Shown: positions 1 to 5,433 of the stretch, in pieces
Numbering within the stretch: the first letter of the stretch is position 1
Layout: every line of letters starts with the position of its first letter
Source: Pseudomonadota bacterium
GTDB lineage: Bacteria > Pseudomonadota > Gammaproteobacteria > Burkholderiales > SG8-39
Reading direction: 5' to 3'
NCBI GenBank assembly: GCA_003242425.1
Contig: QGUL01000146.1
Location: 1-5,433, forward strand
DNA length: 5,433 nucleotides
Made by a program: the position numbers and the translations under genes
The notes under the pieces: model-generated
Database searches by the model: none
The model's input: only the letters and a program-made list of their open reading frames with translations
Told to the model about the DNA's origin: nothing

Positions 1-153
1 ATCGCCGGCGTCGGCGAAAGCCTGTGCGGGCGGCTGTTGTTGCTGGATGCGCTCAGCATGAGCTTCCGCACCATCCGGCTGCAGCGCGATGCCCACTGCA
101 AGGTCTGCGGCGGTTCACGGCGCGGCAAGCGCGCACCGGCCGCGGCGGCCTAA
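1..153 (+). CDS. moeB: MoeB/ThiF-family adenylyltransferase, C-terminal fragment
   Basis: This is the last 50 codons of a gene that begins left of the window; the frame is open from base 1 to TAA at 151-153. The visible part reads like the end of the HesA/MoeB/ThiF family: a GRLLLLDALSMSFRTIRLQRD stretch (residues 11-30 of the fragment), then C33-x-x-C36-G. In this family that CxxC is the second half of a structural zinc site whose first CxxC lies upstream, here out of view. Known family role: ATP-dependent adenylylation of the C-terminal glycine of a small ubiquitin-like sulfur carrier (MoaD or ThiS) in the cytoplasm, for molybdopterin or thiazole synthesis. Which of the two is served cannot be told from the tail, so the moeB symbol is the more common annotation, not proof. 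An Ala-rich basic tail follows the CxxC. The stop codon overlaps the stop of the convergent slmA gene. Confidence 0.8.
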   Translation: MAGVGESLCGRLLLLDALSMSFRTIRLQRDAHCKVCGGSRRGKRAPAAAA

Positions 154-728
154 AGCAGCAGCGGCCACTGCTTGTCGAACAGCTCGGTCGGCCGGCGCTT
201 GAAGCCGCTCTTGGCGAACTGGTGCCAGCGGCCGACCACGAAACTCAGCATCAGGTTGGCGTGCGCAGCGATCGACTCGGGTTCCGGTTCGGCACCCGGT
301 TCCTGGGTGGCAGCCACACGCAGACATTGTTTTAAGGTCGTTTCGAGGCGGTCATGCAACTGGTTGATGCGCGCCTGCAGGCGCGGGTTCTCGTGCACCA
401 GCGCGTCGCCCACCAGTACCCGGGTCATGCCCGGATTCTTTTCCGCGAAACCGAGCAGCATGGCGAGGATCGCGCGGGCCTGCAGCAGGCCGTTGGGTTC
501 CTCCGCGGTGATTTTGTTGATGACGCCGAACAGGCTGGTCTCGATGAACTCGATCAGACCCTCGTACATCTGCGCCTTGCTGGCGAAATGCCGGTAGAGC
601 GCCGCCTCCGAGACCTGGAGCCGTGCCGCGAGCGCCGCGGTGGTGATCTTTTCCCCGGCCGGCTCCTCCAGCATGGCCGCCAGGGTCTGTAGGATCTGCA
701 GTTTTCGTTCGCCCGGTTTGCCCGCCAT
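150..728 (-). CDS. slmA: Nucleoid occlusion factor SlmA (TetR family)
   Basis: The product is 192 residues (E. coli SlmA has 198). SlmA binds specific chromosomal sites and blocks FtsZ-ring assembly over the nucleoid; this role is known from the family. The N-terminal helix-turn-helix is clear at about residues 28-50, with ITTAALAARLQVSEAALYRHF matching the TetR recognition region and the SEAALYRHF form typical of SlmA. Other SlmA-like blocks are GLIEFIE (57-63), GFAEKNPGMTRVL (93-105), LQARINQL (117-124) and the C-terminal KRRPTELFDKQWPLL. A Pro/Glu-rich linker lies near 142-152. The start at 728 was chosen because MAGKPGERK fits the short basic family N-terminus and GGGAGAAGG sits just upstream; the frame extends to 779 only through a non-ATG codon and unlike sequence. 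The gene is read towards the MoeB gene and its TAG (152-150) overlaps that TAA by three bases. It is divergent from the peptidase gene at 838. Confidence 0.92.
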   Translation of the reverse strand: MAGKPGERKLQILQTLAAMLEEPAGEKITTAALAARLQVSEAALYRHFASKAQMYEGLIEFIETSLFGVINKITAEEPNGLLQARAILAMLLGFAEKNPGMTRVLVGDALVHENPRLQARINQLHDRLETTLKQCLRVAATQEPGAEPEPESIAAHANLMLSFVVGRWHQFAKSGFKRRPTELFDKQWPLLL

Positions 729-763
729 GGTCCTTCTCCCTTCACTTCCTGGTGCGAGGGCGG

Positions 764-769
764 ATTCTA
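764..769 (-). promoter_or_regulatory. Candidate -10 element for slmA
   Basis: On the minus strand this reads TAGAAT, five of six bases of the sigma-70 -10 consensus, 35 bases upstream of the slmA start codon. It would give a 5' leader of roughly 25-30 bases containing the GGGAGAAGG ribosome-binding site. The -35 at normal spacing (CACCCA, about 787-792) is poor, so this rests on one hexamer and on position. Confidence 0.35.
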
Positions 770-786
770 ATGGTCCCAATGGCCAA

Positions 787-804
787 TGGGTGAGCGCTTG
801 CCCA
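787..804. promoter_or_regulatory. Imperfect dyad in the slmA/peptidase divergent region (possible operator)
   Basis: TGGGTGAGCGCTTGCCCA is an 18-bp imperfect palindrome around the core AGCGCT; seven of nine base pairs are symmetric. It sits between the two divergent genes and covers the expected -35 positions on both sides. Its size and symmetry suit a TetR-family operator. It includes GTGAG, the left half of the E. coli SlmA site GTGAGTACTCAC, but the right half does not match, so SlmA binding is only a guess. Confidence 0.3.
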
Positions 805-825
805 CGCTATCGAGGGCCAAACGTC

Positions 826-831
826 TAGAAT
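826..831 (+). promoter_or_regulatory. Candidate -10 element for a leaderless peptidase transcript
   Basis: TAGAAT lies with its last base 6 nt before the ATG at 838, so a transcript starting the usual 6-7 bases downstream would begin at or next to the start codon. No Shine-Dalgarno-like sequence is present between 815 and 837, which agrees with leaderless translation. No good -35 is seen at 16-18 bases; TTGCCC at 798-803 is 22 bases away. Confidence 0.4.
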
Positions 832-837
832 GTCGCA

Positions 838-1314
838 ATGCGCTCGCTGCTGTCCCGCAAGCTTTCCCGGCATCTCACGCTGGCGCGCCTGATCCGCTCC
901 GACACGGCGCGCGCCCTCGGTATCGACAACACCCCGCCGCCCGAACTGTGGGACAACCTGCGCCGGCTCGCCGAGGGCCTCGATGCCGTGCGCGAACTGC
1001 TGGGCCATCCGCTCAAGATCACCAGCGGCTACCGCTGTCCGGCGCTGAACCGCGCGGTCGGCGGAGTCGAGCATTCACAGCACTGCCAGGGCCTGGCGGC
1101 GGACTTCGTCTGTCCGCGCTTCGGCCCGCCGCTGGCCGTGGCGCAGGCGATCGCGGCGTCCGCCATCGAGTTCGACCAGTGCATCCTGGAATACGGCCGC
1201 TGGGTGCATCTGTCTTTCAGCGCGACGCCGCGCCGGCGCGTGCTGACCATCTACAGCGCCGCCGAAGGCTATCTGGAAGGCCTGGTCGACGAGCAGGGCA
1301 GGCGCCTCGCTTAG
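838..1314 (+). CDS. M15_3-type zinc peptidase (D-Ala-D-Ala carboxypeptidase / endolysin-like)
   Basis: The product is 158 residues. The N-terminal half (LTLARLIRSDTARALGIDN, then LRRLAEGLDAVRELLG) resembles the helical lead-in of phage-associated Peptidase_M15_3 proteins. The zinc core follows: TSGYRCPALNRAVGG (62-76), SQHCQGLAADF (80-90) and DQCILEYGRWVHLSF (113-127). By analogy with the family, the zinc ligands are H82, D89 and H124, and the catalytic acid is E118; all are present, so the enzyme should be active. Family substrates are peptidoglycan stem peptides. There is no signal peptide or membrane segment, so it would stay in the cytoplasm unless released by lysis or another route. No holin or other phage gene is nearby. 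Four cysteines (C67, C83, C92, C115) lie close to the active site. The ATG at 838 has no Shine-Dalgarno but has a -10-like hexamer just upstream. It runs convergent to argB, 19 bp between stops. Confidence 0.85.
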   Translation: MRSLLSRKLSRHLTLARLIRSDTARALGIDNTPPPELWDNLRRLAEGLDAVRELLGHPLKITSGYRCPALNRAVGGVEHSQHCQGLAADFVCPRFGPPLAVAQAIAASAIEFDQCILEYGRWVHLSFSATPRRRVLTIYSAAEGYLEGLVDEQGRRLA

Positions 1315-1333
1315 CGAAGCCGGCCGGCACAGA

Positions 1334-2230
<897 letters not shown>

Positions 2231-2232
2231 TC

Positions 2233-2253
2233 AATCGCGAAGCCGCGATTTTA
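2233..2253 (-). promoter_or_regulatory. Hairpin and -10-like hexamer just upstream of argB
   Basis: A perfect 7-bp inverted repeat (AATCGCG at 2233-2239, CGCGATT at 2244-2250, 4-base loop) ends 11 bases before the argB start. Overlapping its upstream arm on the minus strand is TAAAAT (2253-2248), five of six bases of a sigma-70 -10. No convincing -35 is found. The stem could be part of the argB leader or a second weak terminator for hsp20; I cannot decide between these. Confidence 0.3.
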
Positions 2254-2260
2254 GCGCCAT

Positions 2261-2292
2261 GCAAAACGACTGGGCGGCCTCGCCGGCCGCCC
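2261..2292 (-). terminator. Candidate intrinsic terminator after hsp20
   Basis: On the minus strand an 8-bp all-GC stem (GGGCGGCC / GGCCGCCC, 5-base loop GGCGA) is followed by AGTCGTTTTGC. It starts about 40 bases after the hsp20 stop and lies before argB, the expected place. The U-run is short (four) and begins five bases after the stem, so termination may be partial. A smaller CGGGA/TCCCG hairpin (2293-2306) directly precedes it. Confidence 0.45.
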
Positions 2293-2331
2293 CGGGACAG
2301 TTCCCGCTTTGGAGGTAGGCAATGAAGCCGT

Positions 2332-2763
2332 TTATTGGATGGTGATGCGTTTCGCGCTTTGCGACTGCTTCTTCGGCAACACCAGTTCGAGGATGCCGTC
2401 GGTGTACTTGGCCTGGCACGCGGCGGCGTCGATCTCGTGGCCGAGACGGAAGCTGCGCGACAGCTTGCCGTAGTAGCGCTCGCTGTGCAGGACGCGGCCG
2501 CCGTTTTCGGCCACTTCCTTCTCCTGCTTCACCTCGGCGGAGACGGTCACCTGATCGCCGTCGATGTCGACCTCGATGTCCTCTTTCTTCACGCCGGGCA
2601 GTTCGGCGAGCACCCGGAACTGCTTGTCGTCTTCCGTGACGTCCACCTTCAGGCGCGGCGCAGGCCGCGCGCCTTCGTTCAACACCGGACGGACGAAGAA
2701 ACCGCGGAACAGATCGTCGAAAAGCTCCCCGAAGGGATCGTTGTAGCGCTGCAGGTTCGCCAT
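2332..2763 (-). CDS. Small heat shock protein, Hsp20/alpha-crystallin family
   Basis: The product is 143 residues. Family role: an ATP-independent holdase that binds unfolding proteins in the cytoplasm and passes them to the Hsp70/ClpB machinery. The short N-terminal region (1-36) contains DPFGELFDDLFRGFF, an amphipathic segment of the kind used in assembly and substrate binding. The alpha-crystallin domain spans about 37-133, with AELPGVKKEDIEV (53-65), ERYYGKLSRSFRL (95-107) and AKYTDGILELVLPKK (118-132). The C-terminal tail holds the I-x-I motif (I140-T-I142) that docks on neighbouring subunits in the oligomer. A full AGGAGG (2777-2772) lies 8 bases before the ATG. It has its own sigma-32-type promoter at 2802-2829, so it should be strongly heat-induced, and may also receive read-through from the copper chaperone gene 84 bp upstream. 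A GC-rich terminator-like hairpin follows. Confidence 0.95.
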   Translation of the reverse strand: MANLQRYNDPFGELFDDLFRGFFVRPVLNEGARPAPRLKVDVTEDDKQFRVLAELPGVKKEDIEVDIDGDQVTVSAEVKQEKEVAENGGRVLHSERYYGKLSRSFRLGHEIDAAACQAKYTDGILELVLPKKQSQSAKRITIQ

Positions 2764-2801
2764 GTGCTGTGCCTCCTGTCCTGTTGCCCTGATGCCTCAG
2801 A

Positions 2802-2829
2802 ACATGGGGAAGCGGCGCGCGGTTTCAAG
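2802..2829 (-). promoter_or_regulatory. Sigma-32 (RpoH) heat-shock promoter for hsp20
   Basis: On the minus strand CTTGAAA (2829-2823) is followed after 13 bases by CCCCATGT (2809-2802). Both elements match the RpoH consensus (CTTGAAA, CCCCATNT) at every defined base, and the spacing is in the accepted range. The predicted start is near 2795, giving a leader of about 30 bases that carries the AGGAGG site of hsp20. I see no sequence in this leader able to pair with AGGAGG, so no RNA thermometer is proposed. Confidence 0.88.
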
Positions 2830-2847
2830 AGCGGCGGCTGTGCACGC

Positions 2848-3408
2848 TCAATGATGGTGGCCGTGCGTATCGCCATGGCCATGCCCGTGACCATGCGCGT
2901 CGCCGTGGCCGTGCCCATGACCGTGACCGTGCGCCTCGCCATGGTCGCCGTGCCCCTGCGCACCACCGCCCAGCGGCCGCACCTCGGCCTGCACCTCGAT
3001 CTCCTGTACGCTGCCGTCCGGCTGCTCGACGCGCAGCGTGATCGGCACCGCATCATTGGCTTTGAGCGGCTCCTTCACGTCGATCAGCATCAGGTGATAG
3101 CCGCCGGGCCGCAGTTCCAGCGTGCCGGCCTCGGGCAGAGGAATGCGGTCGATCCGGCGCATGCGCGCCACGTCCTGTTCGAGCCGCATTTCGTGCAGCT
3201 CCACCACGCCGGCGACCGGCGAACTCGCCCCGACGATCGCACCGCCCTTGGCGGCTTCCACTTTCATGAACGCGCCTGTCACCCGCTGGCTGGGTACCGT
3301 GCCGCGCACCCAGGCGTCCGACACCTTGACCTGCGCCCAGGCCGGCGGCGCAGCCAGCACGAATCCCGCCGCAAGCGCTGCGATGGCGGCGTAAAGGCCC
3401 TTTCTCAT
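2848..3408 (-). CDS. Secreted PCu(A)C copper chaperone with His/Gly-rich tail
   Basis: The product is 186 residues. An N-terminal signal peptide (MRKG, hydrophobic stretch to about 20, likely cleavage after AWA25) sends it to the periplasm. The core is a PCu(A)C (DUF461) domain: VSDAWVRGTVP (29-39), then H72-x10-M83-x21-H105-x-M107, exactly the family's Cu(I)-binding pattern, with RPGGYHLMLID (100-110). Family members deliver copper to the CuA/CuB centres of cytochrome c oxidase. After the domain (about 147), residues 152-186 are mostly His-Gly repeats with Asp, Glu, Ala and Thr breaks, 15 histidines in all, ending HHH; this should bind further Cu or Zn. The ATG at 3408 was chosen for the signal peptide and the upstream GAGGGGGAG; the frame continues to 3459 inside hslU without such features. 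It begins 13 bp after the hslU stop and is probably co-transcribed with hslVU. Confidence 0.92.
   Translation of the reverse strand: MRKGLYAAIAALAAGFVLAAPPAWAQVKVSDAWVRGTVPSQRVTGAFMKVEAAKGGAIVGASSPVAGVVELHEMRLEQDVARMRRIDRIPLPEAGTLELRPGGYHLMLIDVKEPLKANDAVPITLRVEQPDGSVQEIEVQAEVRPLGGGAQGHGDHGEAHGHGHGHGHGDAHGHGHGHGDTHGHHH
2851..2955 (-). repeat. His-Gly coding repeat in the copper chaperone tail
   Basis: These 35 codons encode the His/Gly tail, with one run of five and one run of four HG pairs. The DNA is a degenerate 6-bp repeat: both His codons (CAT, CAC) and three Gly codons (GGC, GGG, GGT) alternate, so the units are not identical. That suggests the tail is old enough to have diversified at silent sites, or is kept at the protein level, and makes slippage less likely than in a pure repeat. 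Confidence 0.9.
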
Positions 3409-3421
3409 CGTTCTCCCCCTC

Positions 3422-4756
3422 TCAAAGCACGTAACGTGAAAGATCTTCGCTTTGCGCAAGCTCGCTCAGGCGGGCGTCGACGTAGGCGGCGTCGATGCTC
3501 ACGTGCTGCGGGCCGCGGTTGCCGGCTTCGAAGGAGATCTCCTCCAGCAGACGCTCCATGACGGTGTACAGCCGGCGCGCACCGATGTTCTCGGTCTTCT
3601 CGTTCACGGCGTAGGCGATTTCCGCGATGCGCTTGATGGCGCTCGGCTGGAATTCGAGCTGCACGCCTTCAGTGGCGAGCAAAGCCTGGTATTGCCGCGT
3701 GAGGCAGGAATCGGTGCTCGTGAGGATCTTCTCGAAATCCTCCACCGAGAGCGAATCGAGCTCCACCCGGATCGGGAAGCGGCCCTGCAATTCGGGAATG
3801 AGATCCGAGGGTTTGGAAAGATGGAACGCGCCGCTGGCGATGAAGAGGATATGGTCGGTGCGTACCATGCCGTACTTGGTGGACACGGTCGTGCCTTCCA
3901 CCAGCGGCAGCAGGTCGCGCTGCACCCCCTGGCGCGAGACGTCGGCGCCGTGCACTTCGCTGCGGCTGGCGATTTTGTCGATCTCGTCCAGGAACACGAT
4001 GCCGTTCTGCTCGACGTTCGCGATCGCCGCCGCCTTGAGCTCCTCGTCGTTGATGAGCCGCGCCGCTTCCTCTTCCACGAGATGCTTGAACGCATCCTTG
4101 ATCTTGAGTTTGCGCAGTTTCTTGCGACCGCCGCCGAGGCTCTGGAACATGCCCTGGATCTGCTGAGTGAGATCCTCCATGCCGGGCGGGGCGAGGATTT
4201 CCATCTGCGGCATGACCGGCGCGAGCTCGATTTCGATCTCGCGCTCGTCCAGTTCGCCCTCACGCAGCTTCTTGCGGAACTTCTGGCGCGTGGCCGATTC
4301 CTCGGCACTCGGCGCCGGCGCGGCAAAGCCCACGTCGCGCGCCGGGGGAAGCAGGGCGTCGAGGATGCGCTCCTCGGCCGCGTCCTCGGCACGGGTGCGT
4401 ACCTGGCGCATCGCCGCTTCGCGGGTCTGCTTGATGCTGATCTCCACCAGATCGCGGATGATCGAGTCAACGTCGCGGCCGACATAGCCCACTTCGGTGA
4501 ACTTGGTCGCCTCGACCTTGATGAACGGCGCGTCGGCGAGCTTCGCCAGCCGGCGCGCGATCTCGGTCTTGCCCACGCCCGTGGGACCGATCATGAGGAT
4601 GTTCTTGGGCGTGATTTCCTGGCGCAGCGGCTCGGGCACCTGCTGGCGGCGCCAGCGGTTGCGCAAAGCGACCGCGACCAGACGCTTGGCCTTGTGCTGG
4701 CCGATGATGTGCTTGTCCAGCTCGTGGACGATCTCCTGCGGCGTCATGGCGGACAT
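3422..4756 (-). CDS. hslU: ATP-dependent protease ATPase subunit HslU (ClpY)
   Basis: The product is 444 residues, against 443 in E. coli. HslU is the hexameric AAA+ ring that unfolds substrates and threads them into the HslV peptidase in the cytoplasm. Seen in order: [20 protein letters not shown] (5-24, family signature), Walker A GPTGVGKT (57-64), pore loop GYVG (90-93), the charged HslU-specific I domain (about 110-240), Walker B VFLDEID (254-260), QGRFPIR (324-330, Arg-finger region), sensor-2 GARR (392-395) and the C-terminal EDLSRYVL (437-444), the tail that inserts into HslV and activates it. The start at 4756 was chosen because [10 protein letters not shown] fits family N-termini; an in-frame ATG at 4774 and GTG at 4786 add residues unlike the family. 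AGGGT lies 9-10 bases upstream. It follows hslV by 81 bp, a wide gap for this pair. Confidence 0.97.
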   Translation of the reverse strand: MSAMTPQEIVHELDKHIIGQHKAKRLVAVALRNRWRRQQVPEPLRQEITPKNILMIGPTGVGKTEIARRLAKLADAPFIKVEATKFTEVGYVGRDVDSIIRDLVEISIKQTREAAMRQVRTRAEDAAEERILDALLPPARDVGFAAPAPSAEESATRQKFRKKLREGELDEREIEIELAPVMPQMEILAPPGMEDLTQQIQGMFQSLGGGRKKLRKLKIKDAFKHLVEEEAARLINDEELKAAAIANVEQNGIVFLDEIDKIASRSEVHGADVSRQGVQRDLLPLVEGTTVSTKYGMVRTDHILFIASGAFHLSKPSDLIPELQGRFPIRVELDSLSVEDFEKILTSTDSCLTRQYQALLATEGVQLEFQPSAIKRIAEIAYAVNEKTENIGARRLYTVMERLLEEISFEAGNRGPQHVSIDAAYVDARLSELAQSEDLSRYVL

Positions 4757-4837
4757 GGTGGATGACCCTAGCATGATTCGATGCACTCCGTGATGGGCGC
4801 TTTGCGCGATGCCTCGGTTGCCTTGCGCGTGCGCGCT

Positions 4838-5380
4838 TCAGTCCCAGCGCAGGACTTCCACGGTGTGGCTTTGGTTGGTGTAGATGCAGAGATCACCGGC
4901 GATGGCGAGGCTCTTGCGGACGATGGTCTCCGCATCCAGTTCGGTGTTCTCGAGCAGCGCGCGGGCGGCCGACTGGGCGTAGGGGCCGCCGGAACCGATC
5001 GCAATCAGGCCGTACTCGGGCTCAAGCACGTCGCCGTTGCCGGTGATGACGAGCGAACTCTGCCGGTCGGCCACCGCGAGCATCGCCTCCAGGCGGCGCA
5101 GGATGCGGTCGGTGCGCCAGTCCTTGGCAAGCTCCACGGCCGAGCGCATGAGATTGCCCTGGTGTTTCTCCAGTTTGGCCTCGAAACGCTCGAACAGGGT
5201 GAAGGCGTCAGCCGTGCCGCCGGCGAAGCCGGCCAGGATCTTGTCTTGGTAGAGACGGCGCACCTTGCGTGCGCCGGCTTTGATGACGATGTTACCCAGC
5301 GTCACTTGACCGTCGCCACCCAGTGCCACTTGGTTGCCGCGCCGGACGGAGACGATCGTGGTACCGCGAAACTGTTCCAT
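4838..5380 (-). CDS. hslV: ATP-dependent protease peptidase subunit HslV (ClpQ)
   Basis: The product is 180 residues. HslV forms the double-hexamer peptidase chamber of the HslUV protease, a bacterial relative of proteasome beta subunits. The precursor begins MEQFRG; removal of these six residues exposes T7 (mature T1) of TTIVSVRRG as the catalytic N-terminal threonine. Other marks are [12 protein letters not shown] (19-30), GARKVRRLY with K39 (mature K33, the catalytic lysine), [28 protein letters not shown] (50-77), [11 protein letters not shown] (82-92), [12 protein letters not shown] (111-122) and [14 protein letters not shown] (129-142). The six-residue propeptide is of the type common in betaproteobacteria. 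The ATG at 5380 is preceded only by a weak site (GGACC, 8 bases away). It is the first gene of the probable hslV-hslU-copper chaperone operon, and a possible sigma-32 -10 lies just upstream. Confidence 0.97.
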   Translation of the reverse strand: MEQFRGTTIVSVRRGNQVALGGDGQVTLGNIVIKAGARKVRRLYQDKILAGFAGGTADAFTLFERFEAKLEKHQGNLMRSAVELAKDWRTDRILRRLEAMLAVADRQSSLVITGNGDVLEPEYGLIAIGSGGPYAQSAARALLENTELDAETIVRKSLAIAGDLCIYTNQSHTVEVLRWD

Positions 5381-5409
5381 GAAAAGGTCCGGAAGGAATC
5401 GTCCGACCC

Positions 5410-5433
5410 ATATGGTGGCGGCCGGCCGGAATT
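5410..5433 (-). promoter_or_regulatory. Possible sigma-32 promoter of hslV, cut by the window edge
   Basis: On the minus strand CACCATAT (5417-5410) matches six of the seven defined bases of the RpoH -10 (CCCCATNT) and would place transcription start near 5403, about 22 bases before hslV. A -35 with a 14-base spacer would end at the last two bases of the window, which read AA on the minus strand, as CTTGAAA requires. The rest of the -35 is outside, so this is a candidate only; hslVU is a sigma-32 operon in E. coli. Confidence 0.35.

Noticed and set aside
729..779. Upstream extension of slmA to 779
   Set aside because: It would use a non-ATG start, the added residues do not resemble SlmA N-termini, and the ribosome-binding site belongs to the ATG at 728.
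768..789. Three near-direct AATGG repeats before slmA
   Set aside because: The units are too short and unevenly spaced (9 and 7 bases) to be an array or iteron; possibly chance.
1319..1328. GCCGGCCGGC palindrome between the convergent peptidase and argB stops, as a bidirectional terminator
   Set aside because: The palindrome has no spare loop bases, the flanks do not extend the stem, and there is no T-run on either side.
2311..2345. Plus-strand GGAGGTAGGCA followed by ATG and a seven-codon frame MKPFIGW
   Set aside because: The ribosome-site-like match is good, but the frame is tiny, overlaps the hsp20 3' end in antisense and has no promoter; chance is the simpler explanation.
2335..3561. 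408-codon plus-strand open frame across hsp20, the copper chaperone gene and the end of hslU
   Set aside because: It is antisense to three well-supported genes, its translation resembles no family, and long antisense frames are expected in high-GC coding DNA.
3604..4485. Ser/Arg-rich minus-strand frame inside hslU
   Set aside because: An alternative reading frame of hslU; the low-complexity S/R composition comes from frame-shifted GC-rich codons.
3452..4765. 437-codon plus-strand open frame opposite hslU
   Set aside because: A GC-driven shadow of hslU with biased Leu/Arg/Asp composition and no recognisable domain.

Overview
The window looks like a chromosomal housekeeping segment of a high-GC proteobacterium. 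A betaproteobacterium is most likely (Thiobacillus/Azoarcus-like in flavour), and a gammaproteobacterium is possible. This rests on protein resemblance (the HslV N-terminus, the SlmA regulator, the arginine-sensitive type of ArgB) and on the hslV-hslU ... argB ... slmA neighbourhood. No database search was possible, so the taxonomy is an inference.

Layout, left to right. (1) 1-153, plus strand: the C-terminal end of a MoeB/ThiF-family sulfur-carrier adenylyltransferase. (2) 150-728, minus: slmA, a TetR-fold nucleoid-occlusion factor, whose stop overlaps the moeB stop tail-to-tail. (3) 729-837: a 109-bp divergent intergenic region with a -10-like TAGAAT for each side and an imperfect dyad between them. 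(4) 838-1314, plus: a small M15_3-type zinc peptidase, apparently leaderless and phage-like in family. (5) 1334-2221, minus: argB. (6) 2222-2331: a short intergenic region with two hairpins. (7) 2332-2763, minus: a class A-like small heat shock protein (Hsp20) with a textbook sigma-32 promoter at 2802-2829. (8) 2848-3408, minus: a secreted PCu(A)C copper chaperone with a 35-residue His/Gly-rich tail. (9) 3422-4756, minus: hslU, the AAA+ unfoldase. (10) 4838-5380, minus: hslV, the Thr peptidase. A possible truncated sigma-32 promoter lies at the right edge.

How they fit together. On the minus strand hslV, hslU and the PCu(A)C gene form a probable operon (gaps of 81 and 13 bp), followed by hsp20 on its own heat-shock promoter. 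The right half is therefore a protein-quality-control block: a cytoplasmic protease, a holdase, and a periplasmic copper-binding protein placed between them. argB (arginine synthesis) and slmA (division-site control) follow on the same strand, separated by the oppositely oriented peptidase gene.

Most of the window is ordinary. I do not see a clear new multi-gene system. The points most worth checking are the His-tailed copper chaperone embedded in the heat-shock block, the two sigma-32 promoter signals (one giving a sharp prediction about the bases just outside the window), and the leaderless orphan peptidase divergent from slmA with a dyad between them. No intergenic stretch exceeds about 110 bp, and no tRNA, rRNA, insertion sequence or CRISPR array was seen.
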